Assembly (NCBI RefSeq): GCF_002013375.1
Contig: NZ_MAEW01000021.1
Span: 25,609-89,608 of the forward strand
From: Mycobacterium sp. D16Q13
Lineage (GTDB): Bacteria > Actinomycetota > Actinomycetes > Mycobacteriales > Mycobacteriaceae
DNA length: 64,000 nt
Direction: 5' to 3'
Shown here: piece after piece, positions 43,736 through 52,360 of the stretch
Layout of the letters: each line of letters opens with the position of its first letter
How positions within the stretch are numbered: position 1 is the stretch's first letter
Translations under genes and position numbers: made by a program
The notes under the pieces: model-generated
What the model was told of the DNA's origin: nothing
Seen by the model: the letters and a program-made list of their open reading frames with translations, nothing else
Databases searched by the model: none

Positions 43736-44830
43736 ATGACGGATCTGTTACTCGGCCCACTTCACGATCGGCACGCCGCGCAGGGCGCCACCTTCGCTGA
43801 ATTCGGGGGCTGGAACATGCCGGTGTCATACGCCGGCACAGTGGGGGAGCACACCGCTACCCGCGAGGCTGTCGGCCTGTTCGACGTGAGCCACCTGGGT
43901 AAGGCGCTGGTGAGCGGACCGGGCGCCGCAGCCTTTATCAATACGTGCTTTACCAACGATCTCAACAAGATTGGACCGGGCAAGGCCCAGTACACCTTGT
44001 GTTGCACCGAGACCGGGGGTGTCGTCGACGACCTCATCGCCTACTACGTCTCCGATGACGAGATCTTCCTGGTGCCCAATGCCGCCAACACGGCCGCGGT
44101 GGTGGCCGCTCTGCAGGAGAAGGCCCCCGAGGGCATCACGATCACCAACCAGCACCGCGACTACGCGGTGCTGGCCGTGCAGGGGCCTAAGTCGGCGGAC
44201 GTGCTGCAAGGGCTCGGACTGCCAACGGATATGGAATACATGGCCTACGCGGACGCGACGCTCGACGGTCTGCCGGTGCGCGTGTGCCGGACCGGCTACA
44301 CCGGGGAACACGGCTACGAGCTGCTGCCGTCCTGGGACGCTGCCGGTGCGGTGTTCGATGCGCTGTTGCCGGCGATCACCGCGGCGGGCGGTCAGCTTGC
44401 CGGTCTGGGCGCACGCGACACGCTGCGCACCGAGATGGGTTATCCGCTGCACGGGCATGAGCTCTCCGCCGACATCAGCCCGGTCCAGGCCAGGGCCGGG
44501 TGGGCCGTCGGCTGGAAGAAGGACGCGTTCTGGGGCCGTGATGCCCTCACTCAAGAGAAGGCGGAGGGTCCGCGCCGTACCCTGCGCGGCCTGCGAGCCA
44601 CCGGCCGGGGCGTGTTGCGCCCCGATCTCACGGTGCTCTCGGGTGGCGAGCCGGTAGGGGTGACTACCTCGGGCACCTTCTCACCGACCCTCAAGACCGG
44701 TATCGCCCTGGCCCTGCTGGACAGCTCTGCTCAGATCGCCGACGGGGACACCGTCGCTGTCGACGTGCGTGGCCGGGAGATCGAATGCGAGGTCGTCAAA
44801 CCGCCGTTCGTGGACGTCAACGTCGGATAA
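43736..44830 (+). CDS. gcvT: Glycine cleavage T protein (aminomethyltransferase)
   Basis: 364 aa from ATG 43736. GcvT takes the aminomethyl group from lipoylated GcvH and passes it to tetrahydrofolate. Conserved segments are FAEFGGWNMPVSYAG, FDVSHLGKALV, RTGYTGEHGYE and LGARDTLRTEMGYPLHGHE. Counterpart of Rv2211c. Its lipoyl partner protein is not in the window, but the lipoate genes are close by. No glycine riboswitch is seen in the short 5' region. ilvE starts 42 bp downstream on the same strand. Confidence 0.95.
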   Translation: MTDLLLGPLHDRHAAQGATFAEFGGWNMPVSYAGTVGEHTATREAVGLFDVSHLGKALVSGPGAAAFINTCFTNDLNKIGPGKAQYTLCCTETGGVVDDLIAYYVSDDEIFLVPNAANTAAVVAALQEKAPEGITITNQHRDYAVLAVQGPKSADVLQGLGLPTDMEYMAYADATLDGLPVRVCRTGYTGEHGYELLPSWDAAGAVFDALLPAITAAGGQLAGLGARDTLRTEMGYPLHGHELSADISPVQARAGWAVGWKKDAFWGRDALTQEKAEGPRRTLRGLRATGRGVLRPDLTVLSGGEPVGVTTSGTFSPTLKTGIALALLDSSAQIADGDTVAVDVRGREIECEVVKPPFVDVNVG

Positions 44831-44872
44831 TGGGTTCGGATGTGGCGACAGCGGACAGCTAGACTGCCGAGC

Positions 44873-45976
44873 ATGAATCCGCTTCCCGAGTTCACCCGGC
44901 AACTCAACCCGTCTCCGGCCAGCCCGGCGCGTCGGGCTGAGGTACTGGCCGCGCCGGGCTTCGGGAAGTACTTCACCGACCACATGGTGTCCATCGACTG
45001 GAACACCGAAAACGGTTGGCACAATGCGCAAGTGGTGCCCTACGGCCCCATCACTCTTGACCCGTCCGCCATCGTGTTGCACTACGCACAAGAGGTCTTC
45101 GAGGGGCTCAAGGCGTACCGGCAACCCGACGGGACCATCGCCGCGTTCCGGCCCGAGGCTAACGCCGAACGGATGATCCAGTCCTGCCGCCGCATCGCCA
45201 TCCCCGAGCTGCCGCAAGAGCTGTTCATCGAATCGCTGCGCCAGCTCATCGCCGTCGACTCCGACTGGGTGCCGCCGGGCGGCGGCGAGGAATCGCTGTA
45301 TTTGCGGCCGTTCATCATCGCCACCGAGGCGGGCCTCGGGGTGCGGCCCGCCGCCGAATACCGGTACCTGCTCATCGCCTCACCGGCCGGTGCGTACTTC
45401 TCGCAGGGCATCAAGCCGGTCAGCGTGTGGCTTTCGCACGAATACGTGCGCGCCGCACCCGGCGGGATCGGCGCGGCCAAGACAGGTGGCAACTACGCCG
45501 CCTCGCTGGTCGCCCAGGCGCAGGCCGCCGACGAGGGCTGCGATCAGGTGGTGTGGCTCGATGCCATCGAGCGCCGGTACATCGAAGAAATGGGTGGCAT
45601 GAACCTGTTCTTCGTGTTCGGTCGCGACGGCGAGGCTCGCCTGGTGACTCCCGAATTGTCGGGTTCACTGCTGCCCGGTGTCACCCGGAAGTCCTTGTTG
45701 CAGCTGGCCTCCGACGCCGGCTTCGCCATCGAGGAACGCAAGATCGATGTGGACGAGCTGGAGAAGAAGGCGGCCTCCGGTGAGATCACCGAGGTGTTCG
45801 CCTGCGGCACCGCGGCGGTCATCACGCCGGTTGGCCGCGTCAAGCACTCAAGTGGCGAGTTCCCCATCGGTGATGGGGAACCGGGTGAGGTGACCATGGC
45901 GCTGCGCGACACGTTGACCGGAATTCAGCGCGGCACCTTCGCCGACACCCACGGCTGGATCACCAAGCTCGGTTAG
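44873..45976 (+). CDS. ilvE: Branched-chain amino-acid aminotransferase
   Basis: 367 aa from ATG 44873, matching the length of Rv2210c. Fold-type IV PLP enzyme: HYAQEVFEGLKAYR near the N-terminus, SLYLRPFIIATE, GGIGAAKTGGNYAASL, and ERRYIEEMGGMNLFFV with the glutamate before the catalytic region. It reversibly transaminates Leu, Ile and Val with 2-oxoglutarate. Its stop overlaps the convergent phosphatase gene by four bases. Confidence 0.96.
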   Translation: MNPLPEFTRQLNPSPASPARRAEVLAAPGFGKYFTDHMVSIDWNTENGWHNAQVVPYGPITLDPSAIVLHYAQEVFEGLKAYRQPDGTIAAFRPEANAERMIQSCRRIAIPELPQELFIESLRQLIAVDSDWVPPGGGEESLYLRPFIIATEAGLGVRPAAEYRYLLIASPAGAYFSQGIKPVSVWLSHEYVRAAPGGIGAAKTGGNYAASLVAQAQAADEGCDQVVWLDAIERRYIEEMGGMNLFFVFGRDGEARLVTPELSGSLLPGVTRKSLLQLASDAGFAIEERKIDVDELEKKAASGEITEVFACGTAAVITPVGRVKHSSGEFPIGDGEPGEVTMALRDTLTGIQRGTFADTHGWITKLG

Positions 45977-47685
45977 GGCGCCGCCGCGCGTACGGGGCGG
46001 CGATAGGTCACCGTGTCGAAGGCGCGGCCGTATTCGTCGACGGCGGTGACGTCCATTTCGCTGCTGAAGGTTCCGGGGCGCACGTCGACGCGAATGAACG
46101 CATAGTTGCGATAGCGCACCCGCGACCACGTGACCGCTTCGGCGTGCTTACTGCCGTCGGGCGCCCAGACATAGCTGTTGGGAACCAGTGTGTCGGCGAG
46201 CTCGCGGCCACGGTATCCCTCGGGCTCGCCTGGCTGAAAGTCGTAGCGGGGCCGGCCCGCGGATCCCACCGTGTAGTACACGGTGCCATCCGATTCCGGG
46301 TAGACGATGGAATTGTCGCCGGCCTCCGTGGTCGGTCGCCCCGCACGAATGGGATCGGTGCGCTCGAACACGTGGTTGTGCCCTTGGAGCACCAGATCCA
46401 CCTGATAGCGATCGAACAGCGCGCACCACGCGTCGCGGACGCCACCGTCGCTGGCATGCGAGAGGGTCGTCGAGTAGGCGCAGTGGTGAAAAAAGCACAC
46501 GATGAAATCGATGTTCGGGTTGGCGCGGTATGCCGCCAAAGTTTTTCCCACCCAACCAGTTTGGGCTCCACCCGAGTATCCGGTGTTTGCCCGGATCTCA
46601 TACGAGACGTCGTTGGCGTCCAGTGAGAGCACCGCAACATTGCCGTAGGTGAACGAGTACGCCGAGGGGCATCCGGTGGGGCCGTTGCCGGGAAAACCGA
46701 GACGGGCCAGATGCCCGCCGTAGCCGTGGTTTCCGTACGCCGCCTCCATGTCGTGGTTACCGGTCGCGAACATCCACGGTGTGACGGAAGCGCTGGGTTC
46801 GATGGATGTCAGATAGACATCCCAGACAAACGGGTTGTACTTGTCGAACCCGGTTGCGGGCTTGGCGCCGGAGGGCACGAACTGGGGCTTTTCCCCCATT
46901 CCGGACGGGTCCGCGTACGCGATATCGCCTGCCAAGATGTGGAAATCGGGCCGGCACGCCACAATCTGGTTCAAGACGTTCTGCGTGTGTGACACGGCAG
47001 GGTCGTTGTCCGCGCTGTAGTAGTTGTCGTCGTACTCACCGGCGGCCAGGCCCGGTGGGAGTGACGGAGTCTCGTCGGTGCCCTGATCACCCATCATGGT
47101 GAAACGGAAGGGGGCGAGCGCGTTTCGTGTGGATGGCATGGCCGTCGCGGCCGAACGGGTGTCGCTGAGGAACCCGTCGCTGCTGCGCCAGCGGTAAAAA
47201 TGCTCCGTACCGCCGCCGATCCCCTGCACGGGCGCGTGGACGTAGAACTGTTCGGCAGCCAGCACACCATGGTCGCTGGACGGGATCTGTGTCACCAGAT
47301 TGCGGACCTCGGCTTCCAGGGAGGCGCCGAGTTCAGGCGTGGGGCCGTGGTCGAGAAAGATCTTGGTACCGTGCGGATTCCTGGACAGCTGCCCGGAAAA
47401 GCTGAGCTGGCTGGAGGAGTCGGCGCCGAACCCGACGCGCCTGCCGGCCACGCTCAGGGGGGAGTCGTCCGCATACGCACGCCGCCCAAACGGTGATACC
47501 CCCAGTGCGGCGACCGCGGCGGCCGCAGCCGACCCGCGAAGGAAGTTACGGCGGGACACCGCGTGACGGCCCAGATACCCGCGATGCCACTCGTACTGCT
47601 CGGCCATCGACATCGATCGGGCGATCGGTTCGGGTATCCCCATATCCGGTGTCTCACCGGCGGGGTTCACAGGGTTGCGCGGCAT
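45973..47685 (-). CDS. Tat-exported purple-acid-phosphatase-like metallophosphoesterase
   Basis: 570 aa. A twin-arginine signal is seen at about residues 45-75 (SRRNFLRG followed by Ala-rich core), so the protein folds before export. The mature part has the five metallophosphoesterase blocks GDQG, GDIAYADPSGM, GNHDMEAAYG, FFHHCAYS and GHNHVFERTDP, with a fibronectin-like N-terminal domain as in purple acid phosphatases. It likely hydrolyses phosphate esters outside the membrane. The start is uncertain: ATGs at 47643 and 47607 are in frame before the Tat motif. Confidence 0.85.
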   Translation of the reverse strand: MPRNPVNPAGETPDMGIPEPIARSMSMAEQYEWHRGYLGRHAVSRRNFLRGSAAAAAVAALGVSPFGRRAYADDSPLSVAGRRVGFGADSSSQLSFSGQLSRNPHGTKIFLDHGPTPELGASLEAEVRNLVTQIPSSDHGVLAAEQFYVHAPVQGIGGGTEHFYRWRSSDGFLSDTRSAATAMPSTRNALAPFRFTMMGDQGTDETPSLPPGLAAGEYDDNYYSADNDPAVSHTQNVLNQIVACRPDFHILAGDIAYADPSGMGEKPQFVPSGAKPATGFDKYNPFVWDVYLTSIEPSASVTPWMFATGNHDMEAAYGNHGYGGHLARLGFPGNGPTGCPSAYSFTYGNVAVLSLDANDVSYEIRANTGYSGGAQTGWVGKTLAAYRANPNIDFIVCFFHHCAYSTTLSHASDGGVRDAWCALFDRYQVDLVLQGHNHVFERTDPIRAGRPTTEAGDNSIVYPESDGTVYYTVGSAGRPRYDFQPGEPEGYRGRELADTLVPNSYVWAPDGSKHAEAVTWSRVRYRNYAFIRVDVRPGTFSSEMDVTAVDEYGRAFDTVTYRRPVRAAAP

Positions 47686-47773
47686 AGGTTCGAATAGTGG
47701 CCCACCGCACCGGATAACGCGACCGCACAGGCCGGTGAGGCCACGAACTCTTGATGAATCTTTCGTCGCCGCG

Positions 47774-48532
47774 TCATGAGGCCGTGAAGCCGAGCGCAGC
47801 CAGCGTGGTGGTCACCTCGATGCTCGCACCCAGCACGTCGCCCGTGATGCCGCCGAACCTGCGTACGCAATGGCGTACCAGGAGCGCACCGACGGCCAGC
47901 GCGACGACCACCGCGGCCGGCCCCTGCCACGGCCGCCAGGGCTGTGCGAGGACGCCGACGGCCATCGCCGCGAGCACCCACACTCCCGCGAGCCACAGCG
48001 GTTGAGATCCGGCCACTCTGGCACCGAAGCCGCTGTGCGCGGCACCGGGCACCCCACGGCGGCACGCCACGACCGCGCTGACCCGTCCCACCGCGACCGC
48101 CAGCGCGATGGCCAGCCACTCCTGCCGTGAAGCCAGCACTCCGAAGGACAACGTCTGCGCCAGTAGGGCGATGACGACCGCCACCACCCCGAACGGTCCC
48201 GCCGAACCGTCGCGCATCACGGTGAGCGCGCGCTCCGGTGGCCCGTAACAGCCCAGCCCGTCCGTGGTGTCGGACAGTCCGTCGATATGCAGTCCACGCG
48301 TCGCGAGGATCATCACCGTGACCGCTGCCAGCCCGGCCAGTGGCGCCATGTACGCGAAGTGCATGATCCAGCTGACGGCCGCGGCCAGCGCACCCAGGGC
48401 GGCGCCTACCACCGGTAGCGCTCCCAATACCGGACCCGAGAGCGACCCGGCGAGTCGCGCGGGAACCGGTGCCACGGTGGCGAACTCGAATGCGCCGCCG
48501 ACGGGCCGAAGTAGCCGCAGCAGCCGGTTCAC
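47774..48532 (-). CDS. cobS: Adenosylcobinamide-GDP ribazoletransferase
   Basis: 252 aa integral membrane enzyme joining adenosylcobinamide-GDP with alpha-ribazole, the last assembly step of cobalamin. Start is a GTG at 48532, overlapping the cobT stop (GTGA). The MILATRGLHIDGLSDTTDGLG block with the conserved Asp cluster and the VMRDGSAGPFGVVAVV block are diagnostic. About six TM helices. Counterpart of Rv2208. Confidence 0.94.
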   Translation of the reverse strand: MNRLLRLLRPVGGAFEFATVAPVPARLAGSLSGPVLGALPVVGAALGALAAAVSWIMHFAYMAPLAGLAAVTVMILATRGLHIDGLSDTTDGLGCYGPPERALTVMRDGSAGPFGVVAVVIALLAQTLSFGVLASRQEWLAIALAVAVGRVSAVVACRRGVPGAAHSGFGARVAGSQPLWLAGVWVLAAMAVGVLAQPWRPWQGPAAVVVALAVGALLVRHCVRRFGGITGDVLGASIEVTTTLAALGFTAS

Positions 48533-49593
48533 GTGCCTGGACCGTCGATTCGGGCCTCGTCGAACGTCGCCATCTGGGCCAGCGTGCCCGCGGCGGCCTG
48601 CAAGACGGGCAGCGCGACGAGCGCGCCGGAACCCTCGCCCAGCCGCATCTGCAGATCCAACACGGGTTCCAGCCGAAGGCGTTGCAGGGCAAGAGAATGT
48701 GCGGGCTCGGTGGAGCGATGTCCGGCGAGCCACCACTGTCGCGCCCCCGGTGCGAGCTGTTCGGCCACCAACGCCGCCGCGGTCACCACCAGCCCATCGA
48801 GCATCACGGGGGTGCGCCGCACCGCGGCGTGCGCCACGAAGCCGGCGATTGCCGCCAGATCGGCACCACCTGCTCGACTAAGTAATACGACCGGGTCGGT
48901 GCGCGCATCTTTGGTGCGGCGCAGCGCATCGCGCACGGCGGCGGTCTTACGTGCCCAGCCGGCGTCGTCGACCCCGGTGCCGCGACCCACCACAGCCACT
49001 GGCTCGCTGGCGGTCAAGGCCGCCACCAAGACCGTTGCCGGCGTGGTGTTGCCGATACCCATGTCGCCCGCGATGAGCAGATCGGCTCCGCCATCGATCT
49101 CGGCGTCGGCCAGGGCGATCCCGGCGGCCAGCGCGGCGTGAGTCTGCTCGAGGGTGAGGGCGTCCTGCACCGCGATATTGCCGCTGGAGCGGCGAATCTT
49201 GTGGGCGGCCAGGGATTCGGTCAATGAACCATCGGTATCGACGGCAATGTCGACCACGCGCACGCTGGCCCCGGCAAGCGCGGCGAGCACGTTGACCGCG
49301 GCCCCTCCCGCATCGATATTCCGCACCATCTGGGCTGTCACCGACGGGGGATATGCCGATACACCACCGGAGGCCACACCGTGATCACCGGCGAAAACGA
49401 CCACCCTCGGCCGTCGGAATGTCGTAGGGGGGCATTGATTCTGGCAGGCCGATACCCACACTGAGAGCTCTTCCAGCCGCCCCAGCGCGCCCTCCGGTTT
49501 GGTGAGTTGCCGTTGCCGGTCGCGGGCGGCGGCGGCGATATCTGGATTGGGTGCCGAGACCGGGGCGAATCGCGGCGCCTCGCCGCTGGTCAC
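48529..49593 (-). CDS. cobT: Nicotinate-nucleotide--dimethylbenzimidazole phosphoribosyltransferase
   Basis: 354 aa from a GTG at 49593 that overlaps the cobU stop by four bases. CobT makes alpha-ribazole phosphate from dimethylbenzimidazole. VVVFAGDHGVASGGVSAYP, GDMGIGNTTPATVL, GRGTGVDDAGWARK and the C-terminal LRLEPVLDLQMRLGEGSGA with the catalytic glutamate are all present. Counterpart of Rv2207. cobU-cobT-cobS form a tightly coupled operon for lower-ligand attachment; a cobalamin riboswitch was not recognised upstream. Confidence 0.95.
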   Translation of the reverse strand: MTSGEAPRFAPVSAPNPDIAAAARDRQRQLTKPEGALGRLEELSVWVSACQNQCPPTTFRRPRVVVFAGDHGVASGGVSAYPPSVTAQMVRNIDAGGAAVNVLAALAGASVRVVDIAVDTDGSLTESLAAHKIRRSSGNIAVQDALTLEQTHAALAAGIALADAEIDGGADLLIAGDMGIGNTTPATVLVAALTASEPVAVVGRGTGVDDAGWARKTAAVRDALRRTKDARTDPVVLLSRAGGADLAAIAGFVAHAAVRRTPVMLDGLVVTAAALVAEQLAPGARQWWLAGHRSTEPAHSLALQRLRLEPVLDLQMRLGEGSGALVALPVLQAAAGTLAQMATFDEARIDGPGT

Positions 49594-50156
49594 GCGGTAG
49601 CTCCCTTGATCGCCAGCGGCTGGCCGGCCACCACCAAGAGTACGCGCTGACAGCGCTGTGCCACTGCCTGATTCAGGATTCCGAGCTGATCGGCGAACAG
49701 GCGCCCGGATGCGGTGGCGGGGACGATGGACAGCCCGACCTCCGGACTCACGATCACCAGGTCGCTGGAGTAGGCGCCGATCGCGTCGACCAGCGCACCG
49801 ATATCGGCGGTGACGACCTCGCCGCCGCGGTCCCAGGCGCCGCGGCTGTCCATCAGCGCGGTCAGCCAACCCCCGAGATCGTCGATGAGGGTCGGCATCG
49901 CCTCACCCGTGCGCAGCTCGTTGGCGATATCCGTTGTTTCGGCGGTTGTCCAGTGATCGGGACGCCGAGACCGGTGTGCGGCAACCCTGTGCGCCCACGC
50001 GGCATCCTCACGGACCGACGACCCGGTTGCCAGGTATCGCACGGGTCCCGAGGCGGGCAGCAGAGACTCCGCGAAACGTGACTTTCCCGAACGAATTCCG
50101 CCGAGCACCAGAGAGGTGGACGGCGATGAGCCGCTGGCGCGAAGAGCCCCGGACAC
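49590..50156 (-). CDS. cobU: Adenosylcobinamide kinase/guanylyltransferase
   Basis: 188 aa from a GTG at 50156. The P-loop GGIRSGKSRFAE at the N-terminus, and the guanylyl-accepting histidine region RYLATGSSVREDAAWAHRVAAHR, are typical of CobU, which phosphorylates adenosylcobinamide and then links GMP to it. It feeds CobS two genes downstream. In M. tuberculosis cobU lies elsewhere, so this arrangement is more complete. It starts seven bases after the DUF3043 gene. Confidence 0.93.
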   Translation of the reverse strand: MSGALRASGSSPSTSLVLGGIRSGKSRFAESLLPASGPVRYLATGSSVREDAAWAHRVAAHRSRRPDHWTTAETTDIANELRTGEAMPTLIDDLGGWLTALMDSRGAWDRGGEVVTADIGALVDAIGAYSSDLVIVSPEVGLSIVPATASGRLFADQLGILNQAVAQRCQRVLLVVAGQPLAIKGATA

Positions 50157-50163
50157 TGTGAGG

Positions 50164-50838
50164 CTAGACCGGCTCGCCGCGGTTCACCCGGGGACGTGGT
50201 GCGCGCATCTTGCGCAGCTGTGATGCACGGCTCGCCGCATACCAGCCGAGTTTGAAGCCACCCTCGTCGCTGGTCGGGAAACGCTCGGATACACGCTTGT
50301 TCACGAGTCTGCCGACGAAGACGCCGTCGACGATCATGACGATCATGAGAACCAGCATCGCCGGGGTCATCCACATCTGAACCTGGACGGACGGCACCGC
50401 GAACATGGAGAAGATCAGGAATAGCGCCAGGGGCATGAACAGCCCCAGCACATTGCGCCGCGAATCAACGATGTCGCGCGCGAACGCGCGCACCGGGCCC
50501 TTGTCCCGGGGCAGCAGATACGCCTCGTCTCCGGCCATCATCTTTTCGCGACTGTCGGCCATCCGGGAGCGCCGCTCGGCGTTCTCGGCCTTGCGCTCCG
50601 CGCGCGACAGTTTCGGCCCACGCAGGGACTTGCGACGCTGCCGGGCCTCGGCGCTGGTCAACGGGGCCGGAGCGACAGGTCCACGACGCTTGCCGGCGTC
50701 CCGCTTCGGGGTGGGGCGGCCCTTTCCGGCCTGCGCCGGTGATGTGACGTCCGTCTCATCGGACGGCGAAGAGGACGCGCTGACAGCGTTAACGGTGCCG
50801 TTTTCGGAGGTGGATTTCTTTCGGCCGAGCAGATTCAC
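50164..50838 (-). CDS. DUF3043 membrane protein
   Basis: 224 aa, counterpart of Rv2206. A basic, Ser/Lys-rich N-terminal half is probably disordered (residues 1-100, with KRRGPVAPAPLT and KLSRAERKAENAERR). Two adjacent TM helices (about 137-155 and 161-180) and a short basic cytosolic tail follow. No function is known. It is divergent from the glycerate kinase gene, with 22 bp between the start codons, and precedes cobU on the same strand. Confidence 0.88.
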   Translation of the reverse strand: MNLLGRKKSTSENGTVNAVSASSSPSDETDVTSPAQAGKGRPTPKRDAGKRRGPVAPAPLTSAEARQRRKSLRGPKLSRAERKAENAERRSRMADSREKMMAGDEAYLLPRDKGPVRAFARDIVDSRRNVLGLFMPLALFLIFSMFAVPSVQVQMWMTPAMLVLMIVMIVDGVFVGRLVNKRVSERFPTSDEGGFKLGWYAASRASQLRKMRAPRPRVNRGEPV

Positions 50839-50860
50839 ACGCCCAGATTATCCTGCGCGA

Positions 50861-51922
50861 ATGAGTCAGATTCTGGTGGCGCCCGACAGCTTCGGCGACA
50901 CGCTCACCGCCACCGAGGCGGCGAGCGCCATCGCGGACGGTTGGAGGCGGGCTCGCCCCGACGACATTCTCATCCTCAGCCCGCAATCTGACGGGGGCCC
51001 TGGCTTCGTTGACGTGCTGGCGGCGCAGCTGCCGTCGGCGCACCGATACGCGGTGCGGGTGCGCGGCCCGCTGGACGATGACGTCGACGCGGGATGGTTA
51101 CTCGATGGAATGACCGCCTACATCGAGTGCGCGCAGGCCTGTGGGTTGCCGCTGCTGGGGCGCGTGCCGTCGGCCGACACCGCCTGGCGTGCCCACAGCA
51201 CCGGGGTCGGGCAGCTGATCGCCGCGGCTCTCGATGGTGGAGCCACCCGGATCGTGGTTGGCCTCGGTGGCAGCAGTTGCACCGACGGGGGTGCGGGGCT
51301 CATCGAGGGTCTTGGCGGGATCGACGCTGCCCGTCGGCGGCTGGCGACCACCGAATTGGTGGTCGCCAGCGATGTCGAGCATCCGCTGCTGGGCCCCCGT
51401 GGTGCGGCCGCGGTGTTCGGCCCGCAGAAGGGAGCCGACCAGGAGACCGTCACACGCCTGGAGGAAAGGCTTACCGGGTGGGTCGCCGAGATGGAGGCCG
51501 GAACCGGCCGCTCCGTGCGCGATCTCGCCGGAGCAGGCGCCGCGGGCGGAATCGGGGCGGCGCTTCTGGCTCTGGGCGGGCGACGTGAGTCGGGGGCGCG
51601 GATCGTCGCCGAGCACACCGGCCTGGATGCTGCGATCGCTCGGGTCGAGCTGGTGATCACCGGCGAAGGCAAGTTCGACGACCAAACCTTGCACGGCAAG
51701 GTGGCCGGAGCGGTGGCGAGCCGCGCCGCGGCATCTGGCGCCCGGGTGCTGGTGCTGGCCGGGCAGGTGGCGCTCACGGCCACCGAGTATGAGCAGGCGG
51801 GTATCGCGCGGGCCGAATCGATCGCCCAGTTCGCGGGCTCTGTGCAGCTGGCCATGGACGACGCGGCCGGTCAGCTGGCCGGCTTGGCCGCCCAGATCGC
51901 CCGTGACTGGTCACGCGGCTAG
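50861..51922 (+). CDS. Glycerate kinase (GK-I family)
   Basis: 353 aa from ATG 50861. The N-terminus (VAPDSFGDTLTATEAASAIADGW) and the stretch IVVGLGGSSCTDGGAGL place it in the type I glycerate kinases, which phosphorylate glycerate to 2-phosphoglycerate. The C-terminal block ITGEGKFDDQTLHGKV carries conserved catalytic residues. Counterpart of Rv2205c. Longer upstream reading frames run antisense to the DUF3043 gene and are discarded. Confidence 0.92.
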   Translation: MSQILVAPDSFGDTLTATEAASAIADGWRRARPDDILILSPQSDGGPGFVDVLAAQLPSAHRYAVRVRGPLDDDVDAGWLLDGMTAYIECAQACGLPLLGRVPSADTAWRAHSTGVGQLIAAALDGGATRIVVGLGGSSCTDGGAGLIEGLGGIDAARRRLATTELVVASDVEHPLLGPRGAAAVFGPQKGADQETVTRLEERLTGWVAEMEAGTGRSVRDLAGAGAAGGIGAALLALGGRRESGARIVAEHTGLDAAIARVELVITGEGKFDDQTLHGKVAGAVASRAAASGARVLVLAGQVALTATEYEQAGIARAESIAQFAGSVQLAMDDAAGQLAGLAAQIARDWSRG

Positions 51923-51925
51923 CCG

Positions 51926-52273
51926 TCAGCTGGTGTGGGCGCGGCAGGAGACGGTCACGTAGACGGTCGTGAAAACTGTTTCATCACTGGGGACTCCGGT
52001 GACATCTGTGGCGACGCATTGAGACAGCGGTGCGTCCGCGGTGCCGTTCAACTGCACTGAATAGCCGTGTCCCTGCAGATGCTGCACGGTGTCGGCCGTA
52101 TTGCCGCCACCGCCGATGTTGTGCGCGTTCGCGAGAGTCGGTGTGGCCCATGCCAGCAACGTCATGGCACTGGCTGCCATGGCCGCTGCGGCGGAGAACT
52201 TGGCTCCCCTCGACGCGCGCGAACCCGGTGTCCTGTGCTGGCGATGATGTCTGCGACGTTGCATATTCATCAC
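51926..52273 (-). CDS. Small secreted protein under a RicR-type site
   Basis: 115 aa (GTG 52273) or 112 aa (ATG 52264). A signal peptide ends near ATPTLANA; the mature part is about 65 residues with one Cys pair (LSQCVATD, VTVSCRAH) and a TADTVQHLQGHGYSVQLNG motif common in small mycobacterial exported proteins. Function unknown. A TACCC-N5-GGGTA element lies directly upstream, inside a 21-bp-armed perfect palindrome that also covers the alternative start codons. This suggests copper-linked control by a RicR-like repressor. Confidence 0.75.
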   Translation of the reverse strand: MMNMQRRRHHRQHRTPGSRASRGAKFSAAAAMAASAMTLLAWATPTLANAHNIGGGGNTADTVQHLQGHGYSVQLNGTADAPLSQCVATDVTGVPSDETVFTTVYVTVSCRAHTS

Positions 52274-52305
52274 TATACCCCAGGGGGGTATAGTGATGAA
52301 TATGC
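52261..52305. repeat. Perfect 21-bp inverted repeat with 3-nt loop
   Basis: Arms 52261-52281 and 52285-52305 are exact reverse complements around AGG. The left arm contains the start codons of the small secreted protein. The right arm repeats GTG-ATG-AAT-ATG in the opposite direction, opening a 16-codon frame that ends at 52343. The centre is the RicR-type motif. As RNA the structure would be a very stable hairpin; as DNA it is far longer than the operator alone needs. Confidence 0.85.
52276..52290. promoter_or_regulatory. RicR-type copper operator (TACCC-N5-GGGTA)
   Basis: TACCC CAGGG GGGTA matches the motif recognised by the copper-responsive repressor RicR of M. tuberculosis, whose regulon includes lpqS, mymT, mmcO and socAB. 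It lies at the centre of a long palindrome, at the start of the 115-aa secreted protein gene. A second such site is at 53555-53569. Confidence 0.65.
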
Positions 52306-52360
52306 GTCAAATCACATGCAAACATCCATCTGCGCCGAATTGATATACGGGGCAAGGTAT

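Noticed and set aside
50156..50164. Cobalamin riboswitch ahead of cobU-cobT-cobS
   Set aside because: cobU begins seven bases after the DUF3043 gene, leaving no room, and no B12-box-like sequence was recognised upstream of DUF3043.
52293..52343. A 16-codon plus-strand peptide gene at the palindrome
   Set aside because: It arises by mirror symmetry of the inverted repeat, has no ribosome site of its own and no metallothionein-like cysteine pattern; mentioned only within the palindrome finding.
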